Of a stretch of 64,000 nt of DNA, positions 45,966 through 55,800 are shown piece after piece. A program made the translations under genes and the position numbers. The stretch is from Balneolia bacterium (lineage in GTDB: Bacteria; Bacteroidota; Rhodothermia; Balneolales; Cyclonatronaceae): NCBI GenBank assembly GCA_022565795.1, contig JAIUMA010000001.1:124001-188000 (forward strand). Reading direction: 5' to 3'. The first letter of the stretch is position 1. Each line of letters opens with the position of its first letter. The notes below the pieces were generated by a model, which saw only the letters and a list, made by a program, of their open reading frames with translations, ran no database searches and had not been told where the DNA came from.

Positions 45966-46259
45966 TTAATGGGGCACTTTCATGTTATCGCTAACTGCTT
46001 TCTTAAAATCCTTTGAAATTTTAAGAACAGGAACATATTGTTCAGGAACAATTACTTCCTCATTCGTTTTGGGGTTACGGGCAACACGTTGTGCTCTCTT
46101 TACAACCTTGAAGCTTCCGAATCCACGCAATTCGATGTTTTTCCCTTCCTTTAGCGACTCAATGACCGTATCCAGGAATCCGTTTACCACAGCTTCGGTC
46201 TCGGTCTTCGATATGCCTGTTGAAAGAGTTATGATATCAACAATGTCGGCTTTAGTCAT
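45966..46259 (-). CDS. HU family DNA-binding protein
   Basis: Nucleoid-associated histone-like protein of 97 residues. It shows the family pattern Gly-Phe-Gly-Ser-Phe-Lys-Val and the arm segment Arg-Val-Ala-Arg-Asn-Pro-Lys-Thr-Asn-Glu, whose proline inserts into the DNA minor groove. It ends with Phe-Lys-Lys-Ala-Val. It functions as a homodimer bending DNA. It heads a minus-strand unit with the TPR and bS22 genes. A dyad TGCGT-A-ACGCA lies upstream at 46306-46316. Confidence 0.95.
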   Translation of the reverse strand: MTKADIVDIITLSTGISKTETEAVVNGFLDTVIESLKEGKNIELRGFGSFKVVKRAQRVARNPKTNEEVIVPEQYVPVLKISKDFKKAVSDNMKVPH

Positions 46260-46305
46260 GACAATATAGTTAGTAGGCTTAGAATTACTTGTTAGAAACA
46301 GCTAT

Positions 46306-46316
46306 TGCGTAACGCA
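46306..46316. promoter_or_regulatory. Short dyad upstream of HU gene
   Basis: TGCGT and ACGCA separated by one base, 47 bases before the HU start and in the region shared with the divergent symporter gene. It could be an operator or chance. Confidence 0.2.
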
Positions 46317-46438
46317 GTAAGCTATTATGGGTGAGATAACCACAATATTTGCGATATAGTTCTCTAAATACAAATCAAGCAGATAGCGTTCCGGATAATT
46401 TTGCATTTCAAGGATTTAAGTTTTGAAAAAATACCTTA

Positions 46439-46445
46439 TACTTTG
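46439..46445 (+). promoter_or_regulatory. Candidate -7 box (TACTTTG) for the AGCS symporter gene
   Basis: TACTTTG, 43 bases before the ATG at 46489, followed by CGAA. The spacing to the start suits a short leader. The same heptamer occurs upstream of two other genes in the window. Confidence 0.35.
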
Positions 46446-46488
46446 CGAATGTGAATAACCGGTCAAACTTTAGTCAAAAACTGATTAC

Positions 46489-48162
46489 ATGGAAAAGTTC
46501 GAAGAATTTGTAGGTATCCTTGAGAGTTATGTGTGGGGTTTCCCAGCCAATGTTTTAGACGGAAATGCTCTTCCTTTAATTGTAATGGTGATATTGGGCT
46601 TTGGTATCTTCATCACCCTTCGCCTTGGCTTCATCCAAATCACACAGTTTAAGCATGCGTTTCAGGTACTGACCGGTAAATATGATAATCCTGATGATGA
46701 CGGAGACATCAACCATTTTCAGGCGTTAAGCACGGCTCTTTCTGCCACAGTTGGGGTTGGTAATATTGCAGGTGTTGCTTTGGCCATTCACATTGGGGGT
46801 CCCGGTGCACTTTTCTGGATGTGGATTACGGCAATCTTTGGCATGGCTATTAAGTTCACCGAGTGTACGCTTGGCGCTCACTTTCGTGTAAAGAATGAAG
46901 ATGGCACCGTTTCCGGTGGTCCGATGTACTACATAGAAAGGGGGCTCGGCCCAAATTGGAAATGGCTTGCCGTATTATTCGCTGTTGCAGCCTCAATTTG
47001 TGCGCTGCTAACCGGTAATGCGATTCAGGCTAACACCCTTGCGGATGTTATGAATACCGATTTCAATATCCCGTTTTGGGTAACGGGACTGATTTCAGCT
47101 ACGCTCGTGGGAGCCGTAATTCTGGGTGGAATCAAGCGTATTGGTTATGTTACAGCCCGACTTGTCCCACTAATGGCTATTCTCTACGTTTTAGGCGGAT
47201 TAATTATTCTCCTGCTGAACTACGATCAGATTATTCCAGGATTTGTAACGATTTTCACTAATGCTTTTAATCCGCAGGCCGGAGCTCTTGGTGTTGGATC
47301 CGGAGCTTTGATTCTCACACTTAGCTATGGAGTGCAGCGTGGTCTGTTCTCTAACGAAGCAGGACAGGGTTCATCCCCTATCGCTATGGCAGCAAGTAAA
47401 ACAGGTCAGCCTGTACACTCAGGCCTTGTTGGTCTGCTTGGTCCGTTCATCGATACTATAATTGTTTGCTCTATTACAGGTCTGGTTATTATTACGACCG
47501 GCGCCTGGGACAGCTATCACAAAGTTACTGTATCGCCCGCCGGGCCAAATATCTCCTACATGCTGAACGAGGATTTGGCAGCAGATGCCGACGCTCCTTC
47601 AATCATCACGTTCGAACAGGGCGTGCCAATAGACGGACAAATGCTGCGCTTCCGCATCCCGGTTGATACGATGTTTGTAGATGAAGGCTTTAGCATTCCT
47701 TTTGAAGGAACTATCGACTTTACTCAACGAGCTGCTATTGCTCTCTCAGCTGATGGCGAGCCTTTAAGCCGACTTTATGGGGGCGTGGTGGAAAACGTAG
47801 CTTCCCTTACCTCAACAGCGTTCTCCATTGGTCTTAGCCCAATCTTTCCGTACGGTGAATGGTTGGTTACCCTTGCAGTTTTCTTCTTTGTGATATCCAC
47901 CTCAATTAGCTGGAGCTATTACGGTGAAAGGTCAATTAACTATCTCTTAGGCAAGAAATCGGTATTTCCTTACCGTATATTATTTGTGATTGCCCACTTC
48001 CTTGGTGCACTCGGCTCGGTGACTGTAGTTTGGTCATTCGGAGATGTTATGCTGGGAATAATGGCATTTGTAAATATCACCGGTCTGATTATGCTTAGCC
48101 CGGTTATCTACAAAATTACAAAGAAATATACATCAGGTATTAAAGATGCCTACGAGGATTAA
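46489..48162 (+). CDS. Alanine or glycine:cation symporter family protein (AGCS)
   Basis: Sodium-coupled amino-acid carrier with about 11 membrane helices. The family motifs Gly-Phe-Gly-Ile-Phe-Ile-Thr-Leu-Arg-Leu-Gly-Phe and Ala-Thr-Val-Gly-Val-Gly-Asn-Ile-Ala-Gly-Val-Ala are present, as is Gly-Leu-Phe-Ser-Asn-Glu-Ala-Gly-Gln-Gly-Ser. A polar segment at about residues 341-440 (Asp/Glu-rich, with Phe-Arg-Ile-Pro-Val) interrupts the late helices; ordinary members are about 100 residues shorter here. upp follows eight bases after the stop. Confidence 0.93.
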   Translation: MEKFEEFVGILESYVWGFPANVLDGNALPLIVMVILGFGIFITLRLGFIQITQFKHAFQVLTGKYDNPDDDGDINHFQALSTALSATVGVGNIAGVALAIHIGGPGALFWMWITAIFGMAIKFTECTLGAHFRVKNEDGTVSGGPMYYIERGLGPNWKWLAVLFAVAASICALLTGNAIQANTLADVMNTDFNIPFWVTGLISATLVGAVILGGIKRIGYVTARLVPLMAILYVLGGLIILLLNYDQIIPGFVTIFTNAFNPQAGALGVGSGALILTLSYGVQRGLFSNEAGQGSSPIAMAASKTGQPVHSGLVGLLGPFIDTIIVCSITGLVIITTGAWDSYHKVTVSPAGPNISYMLNEDLAADADAPSIITFEQGVPIDGQMLRFRIPVDTMFVDEGFSIPFEGTIDFTQRAAIALSADGEPLSRLYGGVVENVASLTSTAFSIGLSPIFPYGEWLVTLAVFFFVISTSISWSYYGERSINYLLGKKSVFPYRILFVIAHFLGALGSVTVVWSFGDVMLGIMAFVNITGLIMLSPVIYKITKKYTSGIKDAYED

Positions 48163-48170
48163 ACCCGCTT

Positions 48171-48815
48171 ATGTTTAACAAGGAAACCGTTTTAGAGATT
48201 AATCACCCGGTTATCGCCAGGGACCTTACAATACTCCGGGACAAGAAAACCGACACGGCTAACTTCAGGCTTGCGCTTGGCAGAATATCAACTATCCTTG
48301 CCTATAATGCGCTGATGAACATTAAGCTGAAAACGAAACCGGTTCAAACTCCGATTCAGGAAACAACAGGATACGAAATCGACCCTGAAATCGTAGTGGT
48401 ACCAATACTCCGTGCAGGTCTTGGCCTGGTAGATGCCATCACAACGTTTGTTCCGGATGCCCGGGTTGGTCATCTTGGTATGTACAGAGATGAGGTCACC
48501 AAAAAACCGGTGGATTATTACGTAAATATTCCGAATGGTATCGAAAATGCACTGGTCCTGGTTGTAGACCCCATGCTTGCAACCGGTGGAAGTGCATGTG
48601 ATGCCATAGCTTTTCTGAAGTCTAAAGGAGCCCGGGAAATACGTTTTATCTGCCTGATTTCTGCCCCTGAGGGAATTCAAAAAGTTCAGCAGGATCATCC
48701 GGATGTATCGATAATCACAGCAGCAGTAGATGAAAAGCTAAATGAAGACAAATTCATCGTACCGGGACTCGGGGATGCCGGCGACCGTATCTTCGGAACG
48801 AGCCGCAACTCCTGA
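48171..48815 (+). CDS. upp: Uracil phosphoribosyltransferase
   Basis: Pyrimidine salvage: uracil plus PRPP gives UMP. The PRPP-binding motif is Val-Val-Asp-Pro-Met-Leu-Ala-Thr-Gly-Gly-Ser. The uracil-binding C-terminal Pro-Gly-Leu-Gly-Asp-Ala-Gly-Asp-Arg-Ile-Phe-Gly-Thr is complete, so the full 214-residue protein is intact. The ATG lies eight bases after the symporter stop, suggesting a joint transcript. Confidence 0.95.
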   Translation: MFNKETVLEINHPVIARDLTILRDKKTDTANFRLALGRISTILAYNALMNIKLKTKPVQTPIQETTGYEIDPEIVVVPILRAGLGLVDAITTFVPDARVGHLGMYRDEVTKKPVDYYVNIPNGIENALVLVVDPMLATGGSACDAIAFLKSKGAREIRFICLISAPEGIQKVQQDHPDVSIITAAVDEKLNEDKFIVPGLGDAGDRIFGTSRNS

Positions 48816-48834
48816 CTCAGCCAATGTCTCCGCT

Positions 48835-49395
48835 TTGAGAAAAAGCGGAGCTATCTGGCTTTTCTGCTGTGCCCTTCTAATTTTGGGTGTCGCCTGCGGA
48901 GATCTCAGTGAGGAAGACCGCAGAAGCACATCCAATACCATGGCCGACACGCTTCTCGGTATGACTGAAAGCCGAGACGCCGTAATTGAAATATTTGTTG
49001 ATGGACGAACCCGGATAAGAGCTACAGCTCCCCGGAGCGTAACCAGAGAAGCCCAGGGATTAAACCAAACTGATTTATATGGCCCGCCTGTGGAAATCGC
49101 CGTATTCGATTCACTTGGTGGAATTGAAACTTTCATTACCTGTGACCATGCGACCTATAAACCACGACAGCATCAGTTTGAATTCTTTGGGAATGTGGTC
49201 GTGGAAACGGGTTCTGAACGCGTATTGCGCACAGAACAGCTCTTATGGGACGAAATCGGTAGTCGATTTAACACAAGCCGTTTTGTCACCATAACTACAC
49301 CGCAGGATAGCATTACCGGATATGGGTTTAGCGGTGATCAGGATTTGATCCGTTACAATCTGAGCACCGTAACCGGACAGTTTTCCATAGATTAA
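48835..49395 (+). CDS. lptC: LptC-related lipoprotein, LPS export
   Basis: The predicted mature lipoprotein resembles LptC-type LPS-assembly proteins: a beta-jellyroll with Val-Glu-Ile-Ala-Val-Phe-Asp-Ser and Phe-Glu-Phe-Phe-Gly-Asn-Val-Val-Val-Glu-Thr. The lipobox is Leu-Gly-Val-Ala-Cys. In-frame ATGs at 48742 and 48775 lie inside upp. The TTG at 48835, just beyond the upp stop, gives the ideal short basic start (Met-Arg-Lys-Ser) before the hydrophobic helix and is preferred. The next gene is OstA-like and starts 12 bases after the stop. Together they look like periplasmic parts of the Lpt bridge. Confidence 0.75.
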   Translation: MRKSGAIWLFCCALLILGVACGDLSEEDRRSTSNTMADTLLGMTESRDAVIEIFVDGRTRIRATAPRSVTREAQGLNQTDLYGPPVEIAVFDSLGGIETFITCDHATYKPRQHQFEFFGNVVVETGSERVLRTEQLLWDEIGSRFNTSRFVTITTPQDSITGYGFSGDQDLIRYNLSTVTGQFSID

Positions 49396-49407
49396 TCTAT
49401 AATCAAA

Positions 49408-50871
49408 TTGAAGAGAATTCCATTAATCCTGATTTCGTCATTTTTATTTTTGATGATGCCGCTTCTCAACTTCAGCTCTATGAAAGCTGAAGGCCAGACG
49501 CAGGTACGTATTCTTCAGGCAGATCGCCTTGCCGGGGAAACCACAGAAATGGGCCGTGTTAGGAAGCTACTCAACAATGTAGTAATGGAAACAGATGACC
49601 TTCATATTATAGCTGACAGCGTTTACCAATATCTGGACCTTGATCTTGTAGACGCTTTTGGGAACATCCAAATTGAGACCGATAATCAAATTATTTGGTC
49701 TGACAGCCTTCGTTATAATACTTCAACTGATGTCAGCACTTTTAACGGGAGAGTTGTCATTCAGGGTGAAAATGCAGTGATGTTCAGCGATGAAATGATC
49801 TACAATTTCTTTTTCGAAATAGCTGAATTCCCCGGAAGAATTCGTCTCGAAGATGCTGACGGTGTTCTTGAAGCAGATCGTGGTTTTTACTTCAGTATTC
49901 CGGATAGTGCGGTATTTTATGGAAATGTGCAGGTAACTGACCAAACTCAATACGCAGAAGCAGATACGTTATATGCCATCAGAAACGCACAGTTTTATGA
50001 GCTTCACGGAAATGTATATCTCGAAGATTTTGAAAACAGATCCCGAATGCGGGGCGACTTTAGCAGCAGTGACTCCACCGGCTATCGCGAATTAAGGCGT
50101 AATGCTCGGCTTCAGCGAATTAACGAGGCTGAAACAGACACCACTTTCCTTCAGGCTGAATGGATAGAACTTACTGACAGAGATACCACAAGCATCGTTG
50201 ATGCATACGAAAATGTTCGAATTTGGTCGGAGCGCTATGCCTCCATATCCGACAGCGCACGATACGATGACCTTGCTGAACTGTTCATTCTCGGTGGCGA
50301 CGCCCGGCTTTGGCGCGAAGATCTTCAGCTGTCCGCCGAATTAATTGAGATTCAGCTTCAGGATGATGAAATTGAGAGGCTACTTGCTACCCCAAGAGCA
50401 ATCGCTGTTACACCGGATAGCGTAACCGGCAGATTTAACCAAATTACGGGCGACTCTCTTTGGATTTTCTTTGAGGAGAGCGAACTTCAGCTTATCGAGG
50501 TGCATCCTAATGCCGAGATGATTATCCATGAAAAGGATGAAAATGACGACCCGGAATTTGCTATTCAGGTGGCATCAGCTGAGCTCTTCATGTATTTTTC
50601 GGGCAGCGATATAGACAGCCTGAAGTACTACCGAAACGTAGACGGACGCTACATACCGGAAGCTCAGGATCCCGGCTCTGTACGTCTCCAAGGCTTTCAG
50701 TACAATCCAGACTTAAGACCCGAAAGACCCTCTGAATGGCTCATTCCCAGTTTGCCACCTGTAAGCGGAGAGCCCATGTTTGCTCTGCCCAGAAGATATC
50801 TGGAGTATCTGAGACAAAGAGAGCAGAGTAGTGTAACAGAATCAGCTGATAGAGCCGGAACTACCGACTAA
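49408..50871 (+). CDS. OstA/LptA-like LPS transport protein
   Basis: The start is TTG at 49408, giving Met-Lys-Arg-Ile-Pro-Leu-Ile-Leu-Ile and a signal peptide to about residue 29. The mature part is built of repeated beta segments, as in the LptA/OstA-like fold (Asp-Ala-Phe-Gly-Asn-Ile-Gln-Ile-Glu-Thr; Phe-Tyr-Gly-Asn-Val-Gln-Val; Glu-Leu-His-Gly-Asn-Val-Tyr-Leu). At 487 residues it is longer than LptA and resembles the OstA-like proteins of Bacteroidota. Together with the LptC-like neighbour it would carry LPS across the periplasm. It converges with the next gene with no base between the stops. Confidence 0.87.
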   Translation: MKRIPLILISSFLFLMMPLLNFSSMKAEGQTQVRILQADRLAGETTEMGRVRKLLNNVVMETDDLHIIADSVYQYLDLDLVDAFGNIQIETDNQIIWSDSLRYNTSTDVSTFNGRVVIQGENAVMFSDEMIYNFFFEIAEFPGRIRLEDADGVLEADRGFYFSIPDSAVFYGNVQVTDQTQYAEADTLYAIRNAQFYELHGNVYLEDFENRSRMRGDFSSSDSTGYRELRRNARLQRINEAETDTTFLQAEWIELTDRDTTSIVDAYENVRIWSERYASISDSARYDDLAELFILGGDARLWREDLQLSAELIEIQLQDDEIERLLATPRAIAVTPDSVTGRFNQITGDSLWIFFEESELQLIEVHPNAEMIIHEKDENDDPEFAIQVASAELFMYFSGSDIDSLKYYRNVDGRYIPEAQDPGSVRLQGFQYNPDLRPERPSEWLIPSLPPVSGEPMFALPRRYLEYLRQREQSSVTESADRAGTTD

Positions 50872-51501
50872 CTACTCAGAATCATAACCCCATGGTGCGG
50901 GCGGCGCCTCGACCTCTTCGGTCGTATCAAACTCTATGCGTATGGAATGGCCCTGCTTCGGCCAGTGAACGCCATAAGCCAGTGTGCTTTCATCCATTAT
51001 ATCGAGAAACCAAAAGTTGTCGAAGCGTAAGGGCAGAATGTTAGCCGTATGCTCATCAGCATGAAATATTTGACGATGAGCTAACCCAGGCTGAGGCGCA
51101 TCACCACCGTATTGTGTGATATCCTCTTCCCTTCCGTCTTCGTATCTGTGGTCATGCTTCAGGCGAAGTGTACCTTCTGATTGAGTGAGCAACAGATTTC
51201 TTGATCGATTATCACTTATATGAAGAGCCAGATGCGTGAGATCCTCTTCGCAGTTAAATACGTGTAGAATCACGTTGGAGTCATCAAACGGCAGATAGTA
51301 CTCTGTCGCATCACCGAGGATTCCCTGGTAGGCCTTTCCGCAGTGTTCCCTGATGTTATCCCAGAATGCCAGCTGTTCAGAGCTCAGAGACACGGTTCCT
51401 GTAGTGCTTCGTTCTCCTCCATCAGTTGAGTCCAGCTCTTGCTGCTCACAAGAAATTATCAAAAGAGATGAAATAAAGAAGGCAAATAAAGGGCGTACCA
51501 T
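50872..51501 (-). CDS. Unknown lipoprotein
   Basis: Lipoprotein by its Leu-Ile-Ile-Ser-Cys lipobox (C18). The mature part, about 190 residues, contains Cys in Glu-His-Cys-Gly-Lys-Ala-Tyr and in Val-Phe-Asn-Cys-Glu-Glu-Asp, which could form a disulfide. Histidine clusters (His-Asp-His-Arg) and the segment Leu-Arg-Phe-Asp-Asn-Phe-Trp-Phe-Leu-Asp-Ile are noticeable. I know no family for it. Its stop directly abuts the stop of the opposite OstA-like gene. Confidence 0.75.
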   Translation of the reverse strand: MVRPLFAFFISSLLIISCEQQELDSTDGGERSTTGTVSLSSEQLAFWDNIREHCGKAYQGILGDATEYYLPFDDSNVILHVFNCEEDLTHLALHISDNRSRNLLLTQSEGTLRLKHDHRYEDGREEDITQYGGDAPQPGLAHRQIFHADEHTANILPLRFDNFWFLDIMDESTLAYGVHWPKQGHSIRIEFDTTEEVEAPPAPWGYDSE

Positions 51502-51592
51502 ACCGAGAACTTTTGGTTTAATAATTTTGCATAAGGTTTGATAACTGAACTAATAAAGCAAATTCAAACGAAGTATCAAACTCTGTGAATAA

Positions 51593-52096
51593 TCAGAATG
51601 CAGTGTACTCTTTATAGAGTGATTTGAGACGCTCGAGGCTTGGAAAGTTTGTGGCGAAGACAATTAACATCCAGATAAATGGAACGGCGTTCAGCCAAAT
51701 CATCATATTCTCCTGAACCTGGTCTCCAACTGCAGCCAGAAGAATAAATACCAATCCCAAAAGTGCTACCCCTTCCAGAAGGGCAAATCGAACTACATAT
51801 GCCGTTCGTAGCTGGACCAAAGGCATGGGAGTATCTTTAAGCTGTTTTAGGTTATTCACAAAAAGCATATTAGATACCGGCACTGCTGTAATCGTAGCAA
51901 ACAGAGTAATAGCTGTTAAAATCGTGAAATTAATCCCGCCTTCTCCGCTTTCTGGGTGCTGAACCACACCGGGTATTGTGAAAACAATTACAATAATCGC
52001 AAAAAATACCGCGGAGACAACAAGCCCGGCGACAAGAATCTGAATGGCTAAAACCTGAGTTTTATCGTTAAACTCCTCGGGGTATCCGTCACTCAT
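51593..52096 (-). CDS. Unknown four-helix membrane protein
   Basis: Four predicted membrane helices at about 17-40, 56-78, 103-126 and 134-152, and a short basic/acidic C-terminus. The N-terminus (Met-Ser-Asp-Gly-Tyr-Pro) should lie in the cytosol. I recognise no motif. It lies 20 bases downstream of another small membrane protein gene, so the two probably form an operon and perhaps a complex. Confidence 0.7.
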   Translation of the reverse strand: MSDGYPEEFNDKTQVLAIQILVAGLVVSAVFFAIIVIVFTIPGVVQHPESGEGGINFTILTAITLFATITAVPVSNMLFVNNLKQLKDTPMPLVQLRTAYVVRFALLEGVALLGLVFILLAAVGDQVQENMMIWLNAVPFIWMLIVFATNFPSLERLKSLYKEYTAF

Positions 52097-52116
52097 CTTT
52101 TAAGCTTTAATGTAAA

Positions 52117-52677
52117 TTAATCATTAAACCAGTTGTCCAGGAATCCCCAAAAATATCTTTCTGAAGGAGTTTCAAGCTTTTCCTGTATCTGATTTGCGTT
52201 GGTAACCACATGTCTTGGGCTATTTGTACGATTATAAACCGAGAAGCTCCCATCATACCGGATTTGATCCTGACATTTATGTAGTACCGCTACATGCCGC
52301 TGCGCCCCTCCTGCCATTCTGTGTTGTCCGGCCGTAGTAACCGGATTAGAAAGTTCAGTGCACTGTATATTCTCATAATCTAATGCAACACGCACAAATT
52401 CCTGTACCTGCACTCTTGCTGAAGGCTCCCCCTCGGGTACATGTACTTCCAGATTTATGAACCCGATGAACAAGAGAGCTATTGTTGCGAACACGTAGTT
52501 AAATCTGCTAAAAAAATGGATACGCTCATTTAGCCAGTAATAAGCAAAAAGCACCACGCTGGTTATTGTAATACTCAGCGGTATTGAAATAAGATAACCT
52601 GTCCCTGAATAGGGAAACAACGTAATGAGCATCAGCTGTATAGAAACAAACAGTAGAAATGTTAAAACTACCAGCAT
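52117..52677 (-). CDS. Unknown three-helix membrane protein with soluble C-terminal domain
   Basis: Three hydrophobic helices (about 1-21, 26-47, 57-76) precede a polar domain of about 105 residues. This has two cysteines (Ile-Gln-Cys-Thr-Glu and Leu-His-Lys-Cys-Gln) and a run of histidines (Gly-Gln-His-Arg-Met and Gln-Arg-His-Val). The cysteines suggest a periplasmic disulfide if the domain faces outward. The family is unknown. It is upstream of the four-helix protein, with 20 bases between, and reads from the 217-base gap after the tricorn gene. Confidence 0.7.
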   Translation of the reverse strand: MLVVLTFLLFVSIQLMLITLFPYSGTGYLISIPLSITITSVVLFAYYWLNERIHFFSRFNYVFATIALLFIGFINLEVHVPEGEPSARVQVQEFVRVALDYENIQCTELSNPVTTAGQHRMAGGAQRHVAVLHKCQDQIRYDGSFSVYNRTNSPRHVVTNANQIQEKLETPSERYFWGFLDNWFND

Positions 52678-52844
52678 ATCAGAAGATGAATTGAAATTTG
52701 AATAAAAGACTGTTCAGGTAGCACAAACCTGTCGCTAGAAGAAAATAATCGTAGATGTTACAAAATGTAATATACAGTTTCTTAGCTCAATATTAAGTGC
52801 CTTTTTGAAATACTAATAGATGAATTTTAATCAAAAGAGGGTAC

Positions 52845-52886
52845 AAAAATATTGACAGCCCTAATTGTGAATTAAGTGCTGTCAAT
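52845..52886 (-). terminator. Terminator of the tricorn-like gene
   Basis: ATTGACAGC and GCTGTCAAT, with an inner TAATT-GTG-AATTA pair. On the minus strand it is followed by ATTTTTG. It begins eight bases after the stop at 52895. Confidence 0.8.
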
Positions 52887-52894
52887 TCATTGTT

Positions 52895-55800
52895 TTAAGG
52901 TCTGTCAGGTCTTGCCCAGCGAACAGGGGGCTCCGGCTCCTGGTGTAGCTCTACCGGATTATCACGCAGCAGCCTCAACGCCTCTCTAACCGAAGCTTCA
53001 AGCTGCGGATCAAGCCCTCGCATGACTTCAGCCGGATGCTGGAAAACTTCAATGTCAGGAGCGACCCCCTCTCCTTCAACAGCCCATTCGCCATCGGTGT
53101 TAAAAAAACCACCGCGAGGCGCAATCATACCGCCCCCGTCTATAAATCGAGGCGTGTCCCAGGTCCCCACCAAACCACCCCAGGTGCGGGTTCCAATAAG
53201 AGGGCCAATTTCCATCTTGCGAAACATGTAGGGTAGCAGATCCCCGCCAGATCCGGCGTTTTCATTGATAATCATTACTTTTGGACCCCATATTCCGGCC
53301 ATAGGTGTCGTAAAAGGTTTGCGGTCATTAGCGCGGCTGTTAAAATATCCATGAAGCTGTCTGGACATGATATCGACCATATAGTCAGCTGCTGAGCCCC
53401 CGCCATTGTTTCGCTCGTCTATTACAGCGCCGGCTTTGTCCTGCTGGCTAAAGTAATAGCGATTGAAATACTCATAGCCTACAGCACCGGTGTTTGGTAC
53501 GTATACATAAGCCAGCTGTCCATCTGAAAGATGATCTACCATCCTCCGGTTAGACTCAATCCAATGACGCATTCTAAGACCATTCTCATTATTGATTGGC
53601 ACAACGGTTTCAACCCTGGATCCATCAAAACCGGGTCGGTTATTTACCCTGATTTTTGTCTGTCGTCCGGAAGTTGCTTCAAATAATTCATACAGGTTCA
53701 TGTCTGCAGTGAGGGCGCGTCCATTTACCTCCAGCAGGTAATCGCCTTCATTCACACTGATGCCCGGCCCTGACAACGGTGAGGTTAATCCGGGATTCCA
53801 GTTTTCACCTGTGTAGATTCGTGATATCCTGAAGTATCCGTCACTAATCTCGTAATCTGCTCCGAGTAATCCGCCAGGAACAGATTCAACGTCCGGGAAG
53901 TCACCGCCAAAGAAATAAGAGTGACCTACGGCTACCTCACCCCCCATTATACCGATGATGTAGTTGAGGTCAGATCTGTGGCGTACGTGTTCTACCCAAG
54001 GGCTGTACCACTCATAGATTTCATCCCACGGCGCCCCGTGTACGTTATCTACATAGAGGAAGTCACGCTGAAATCTCCAGCCCTCCTTCAGTATCTGATG
54101 ATATTCCTCGCGTGGATTTACCTGAATACGAATTCCGTCTGTGGAGATTCTGCCGTCACCGGAACTAACCGGCTGGCCTGCTGCCGGCACTATTCCCCAG
54201 GTACTGCCTGAGCGATACAGTAGCTGCTTCCGGTCGTGGCTGGTTATGGCGTAATTCACACCGCTGAGGAACTCTATAGATTTCCGATCTTCCAGGCTGT
54301 ATCGGTGCAGTACATCCGGCATGTTTTCCCGAACCTCGGTAAAGAAAACATGACCTTCTGGACCTGTAACCGTACCCGAATAATTCCGAACAGGTACATC
54401 AATGGCAATGATGCGCTGATCGATGTTCTCAAGATCAATGCGGACAGTATTGTCGTTATTATCGCTATCGGACGAATCTTCGCTGCCCGCTTCATCATCG
54501 CTTAAAGGAAGGAAAGGTGATGGTTCATCGGCCGAAAGAACAATCATATACAATCCGCGGGTTACAGGCATATTATAACTGCTCATATCCAGCCATCCGG
54601 TATTCAGACCGAAATCTGTGCTGGCCAGGAAGTAGAGATATTTCCCGCTTTCATCCCACTGTGGATCGATAACGTCAGCGAGTCCGTCCGTTAACATATG
54701 ATTCTCACCTGTACTGACCTGATGCACAAAAAGAGACTTGAACTGATTATCCAGCAGCCTAACGTAGGTAATCCACTCACCATCCGGCGACCATACAGGA
54801 TTCATGGTGCGATTTGGATGCGCAAAGCGGTCGGTATCTACAAGCGTTAAATCCCCGGATTCAAGGTTTATATACCACAAGTTGTAATCGGTATCAGTAA
54901 ACGCGATATGAGAACCGTCTGGTGACCAGTCCGGAAGGTAATAGAACTTATTATTCAGCTCGTAAACACGGGGGTCCTCCATGCCAAACTGATCACTCAC
55001 GTGAAGCTGATACTCCCCTGAAGCATCCGAAAACCAGGCTATTTGTGAGCCATCCGGTGACCAAACCGGAGCACGCTCAGCGGCATAGGATGTCTGGGTG
55101 AGGTTGCGCCAGTCTCCGTGTTCTTTAGGAATTGTAAGTATTTCACCGCGGTATTCAAATACAGCGCGCTGACCGGTTGGCGATAGTCTTGCGTTGCTTA
55201 GTTGAGATGAAGGGACATTCGTAAACCTGCTGCGAGCCCAGTTCAAGTCGCCACGAACATAAATCTCGAGCTGGGTACTTTCACCTGTTTCAGGATCTAA
55301 AGAATGCAGATATCCGCCCTGCTCATAAACAATGATATCAGATGCAGCAGAAATATTCTTTACGTCAAACTGTGTATGGAAAGTAATCTGGCGCTCCTCT
55401 TTCGTCTGGGTATTATAGGACCATATATTGTTCGCCATATCGCGTTCTGAGAGATAATAGATGGTTTCACCCATCCATACCGGCGCAGTATGACGCTCGC
55501 CATCGGTTCTCGGCGTCTGGAAAAAGTCATGTGTCTCCATATTAAAGACCCAGATAGGCTGAGCCTGCCCCCCTCTGTAGTTGCGCCATTCAGGATCCCA
55601 AAAGCGATAAGGCTGATAGGCCATTGTTGATCCGTCAGGTGAAATTGCACCCGCAAAGCCGAAAGGAATTTCCAGCTGAACAGGTGTACCACCAGAAACC
55701 GGAACTTTAAAAAAGGTCGTGTTGGCAGTTGGATAGCCGCTACGTCCAGACATAAATATTACGTGCTCACCGTCTGGCGTCCAGTCCTGAACAATATCTG

